Assembly: GCF_008642315.1 (NCBI RefSeq)
Contig: NZ_CP029192.1
Location: forward strand, 8,122,001-8,186,000
Origin: Streptomyces venezuelae
GTDB lineage: Bacteria > Actinomycetota > Actinomycetes > Streptomycetales > Streptomycetaceae
Reading direction: 5' to 3'
DNA length: 64,000 nucleotides
How positions within the stretch are numbered: position 1 is the first letter of the stretch; each line of letters opens with the position of its first letter. Under the pieces are notes generated by a model. It saw nothing but the letters and a program-made list of their open reading frames with translations, did not search any database and had not been told where the DNA came from. The translations under genes were made by a program, and so were the position numbers. Below are positions 62,229 through 64,000 of the stretch, piece after piece.

Positions 62229-64000
62229 CGGAGGGCCTCATGAGTCGGCTCGTCGGAAGGGTCAGGGCGAGTGCGGTCTTCTGCCTCGTGTTGGTTGCCC
62301 GCTTCGTGGCCTTCACCCTCGCGGCCCTTCGCATCACGGTCCTCGGCCACGTGGCTCTCCGTCTCGGCGCCTTCGTCCGTGCCGCGCGAGACCAGGCGCC
62401 GGTAGTCGGGGTGCCGGGCGAACAGGTCGGCGTGACTGCCGGTCGCGCTGACCCGACCGTCGACCAGGTAGTGGACGACGTCTGCTCGGTCCAGGACGAG
62501 GGGGGACGTGGTGGTGACGAGAGTCGTGCGGCCTGTGCGGGCGGTGCGCAGCCGGGTGGCCATGTTCGCCTCGGTGTGGGCGTCGACGGCAGAGGTGGGT
62601 TCGACGGCCAGGAGGACTTCCGGTTCGGCGAGGAGGGCCCGGGCCAGGCGGACACGCTGACGCTGGCCACCGGACAGGTTGCGGCCGTGGGAGTCGAGCG
62701 TGGCATCGAGCCCGTCCGACAGGCCGAGGACGATGTCACGGGCCATGGCCGCGTCTACCGCGCGGGCGATTGCTTGCTCGTCCGGCGCGCAGCGGCCGGC
62801 GACGGCGGCGCGCACCGTACCTGCGAAGAGGTCGGCCTCGTTGTCCGCCACCAGGATCCGGGTGCGGACCTCGTCCAGAGCGACGGCGTCGATGCGTACC
62901 GAACCCCAGGTGGCCAGGGAAGGAGCGAACCGACCCAGACGGTCGACGATGTCCGCTCCGTCGGAGGTGCGAGCACTGACGAGCGCGGTGAGGAGCCCGG
63001 GCACGACCTCCACACCGGACAGCGGGTCGCGCAGCACGGACGGCTCCCGCGGCCCGGGCACGGGCTCCGCACGCGCGGAGGACTCCCACTCCCCGGGTGC
63101 CAGGTTCAAGAAGTCCACGACCCGCCGTGCGGCGACCAGGCCCCGGCTGATGTCGTAGCTGCCTTCGATGAGGAACGTCACCGGCAGGACGAGCACCGCG
63201 ACGTAGCCGTAGACGGCCACCAACTCGCCCACGGTGATGGTGCCCTGGGCAGCCATGCGCGCGGCGAGCCAGGTCACGGCGGCCAGGAACAGAGTGGGCA
63301 GGCCGATGCCGAAGGCCTGGACCCAGCTCATGCTCGAACCGACCCGGTAGCCCTCGTCACGGAGCCGTCGCGACCCCTCGCGGTACCGGGCCGCGAACAC
63401 ACCCTTGCCACCCAGGCCATTGAGGACACGGAGACCGCCGGCGAGGTCGCCGAGAATCGCGGCGAGTGCGCCCTGACGCTCCCGGTAGGCCGACTCGGCT
63501 CCCTGCAGGCGGCCGAGGAACGGACCGATCAGCACCGCGAGGAGAGGCACGCCCACCAACACCACGACGGCGAGCGGCGGAGAGACGGACAGCAGCAGCG
63601 AGGCCACCACGAAGTAGGCGATCACGGCACCCACTCCGGGGCCCGTCACGGTCAGGGTCTGGCTGATCACACCCACGTCGGAGTGACCGATCGTGACGAC
63701 CTCACCGGCCGAGACGCGACGTGGCAGGGCCGCGCCGAGGCGGGTCGCCTGGTCGACCACGACGCGCACGGTACGGAAGTAGGCGTCGAGGCGGATCCGG
63801 GTCATGGTGCGGTGCCGCATGATCGCCAGCCAGGCGTTGAGGAGCCCGATGCCGAACAGGGCCGCGCACCAGCCGACGAGGGCGGAGCGGTCGCCCGGTC
63901 GCAGACCGTCGTCGATGGCGCGCGAAAGGACGTACGGGGGCAGGGTGAGGCAGACCATCCACACGCTGCCCAACAGGGCTCCGAGGACCACACGTTGGGG
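62225..64000 (-). CDS. ABC exporter half with degenerate Walker A, 5' end outside the window
   Basis: At least 590 residues; the frame is open through the right edge (PQRVVLGALLGS at the edge), so the start lies beyond. The ABC1 membrane domain is visible (LTLPPYVLSRAIDDGL, LAVVVLVGVPLLAVLIGPFL). In the NBD the Walker A position reads LLTALVSARTSDGADIVDRL, without GxxGxGK; the signature LSGGQRQRVRLARALL is perfect; Walker B has LLAVEPTSAVDAHTE, with Glu lying after Val-Glu rather than Asp-Glu. The degenerate site is typical of one partner of heterodimeric exporters. C-terminal tail acidic and low-complexity. Confidence 0.9.
   Translation of the reverse strand, partial: PQRVVLGALLGSVWMVCLTLPPYVLSRAIDDGLRPGDRSALVGWCAALFGIGLLNAWLAIMRHRTMTRIRLDAYFRTVRVVVDQATRLGAALPRRVSAGEVVTIGHSDVGVISQTLTVTGPGVGAVIAYFVVASLLLSVSPPLAVVVLVGVPLLAVLIGPFLGRLQGAESAYRERQGALAAILGDLAGGLRVLNGLGGKGVFAARYREGSRRLRDEGYRVGSSMSWVQAFGIGLPTLFLAAVTWLAARMAAQGTITVGELVAVYGYVAVLVLPVTFLIEGSYDISRGLVAARRVVDFLNLAPGEWESSARAEPVPGPREPSVLRDPLSGVEVVPGLLTALVSARTSDGADIVDRLGRFAPSLATWGSVRIDAVALDEVRTRILVADNEADLFAGTVRAAVAGRCAPDEQAIARAVDAAMARDIVLGLSDGLDATLDSHGRNLSGGQRQRVRLARALLAEPEVLLAVEPTSAVDAHTEANMATRLRTARTGRTTLVTTTSPLVLDRADVVHYLVDGRVSATGSHADLFARHPDYRRLVSRGTDEGAETESHVAEDRDAKGREGEGHEAGNQHEAEDRTRPDPSDEPTHEALR

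Noticed and set aside
56550..62243. An open frame of almost 1,900 codons on the plus strand
   Set aside because: It is antisense to the thioesterase, DUF3516 helicase and ABC exporter genes, has no domain resemblance and follows from GC-rich codon bias.
1..64000. CRISPR arrays
   Set aside because: No series of regularly spaced direct repeats was seen; the only tandem repeats are short and two to five copies long.

Overview
The window is a stretch of a high-GC actinomycete chromosome, almost certainly Streptomyces. Codon third positions are strongly GC-biased and GTG starts are common. It carries Streptomyces hallmark families: a conservon (histidine kinase, roadblock, DUF742, GTPase), an LAXTG-type surface protein, GPP34, MHYT and DUF6397 proteins, and a Streptomyces-type xylose isomerase with textbook residue numbering.

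Layout. (1) 1-3.33 kb, left flank: a CheB-like fragment, a frameshifted Crp-type regulator, a GPP34 protein and an EF-hand protein. (2) 3.37-26.73 kb, the main finding: a region of about 23.3 kb bounded by a 25-bp perfect direct repeat. The right copy lies inside the 3' end of an intact aldehyde dehydrogenase gene (exaC). The left copy lies in a 21-codon remnant of the same gene end. A tyrosine integrase with an excisionase remnant sits just inside the right copy. This is the expected signature of an integrative element inserted into the 3' end of exaC. The element is decayed: integrase, excisionase, three further recombinase pieces, a TrbL/VirB6-like membrane gene, an IS110 transposase, a TerD-type gene and a NACHT-type N-terminal gene are all truncated, frameshifted or interrupted. 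Two IS5-family insertions with 3-bp target duplications are present. Between the ruins lie apparently intact cargo genes: a surface-anchored protein, TetR plus VOC, LysR plus two short-chain dehydrogenases, and EthD plus TetR with clear operators. (3) 26.67-43.8 kb: exaC and its GAF-domain regulator, a Tat-exported amidase, an internally deleted formamidase, the xylose cassette (ROK regulator, xylB, divergent xylA), a secreted phytase-like esterase, a SWIM protein coupled to a SNF2 helicase, and a fatty acid desaturase. (4) 43.8-64 kb: ordinary chromosomal genes, including MpaB-type oxygenase, a PadR/hydrolase pair with a perfect operator, MHYT protein, the conservon (49.1-53.2 kb) with an extra roadblock gene, TesB thioesterase, a DUF3516-type DEAD helicase and two halves of a heterodimeric ABC exporter running off the right edge.

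How genes work together. The conservon genes overlap start-to-stop and should form one membrane-signalling complex. xylB and the ROK regulator are transcribed away from xylA across a short control region, giving xylose uptake into the pentose phosphate pathway under one repressor. The GAF regulator lies directly upstream of exaC. SWIM and SNF2 genes overlap by 4 bp. The two ABC half-transporters overlap by 4 bp and have complementary defects in their ATP sites.

Limits: all family calls rest on reading the translated sequence, with no database search. Several frameshifts could be assembly errors, because they often sit at homopolymers or short tandem duplications.
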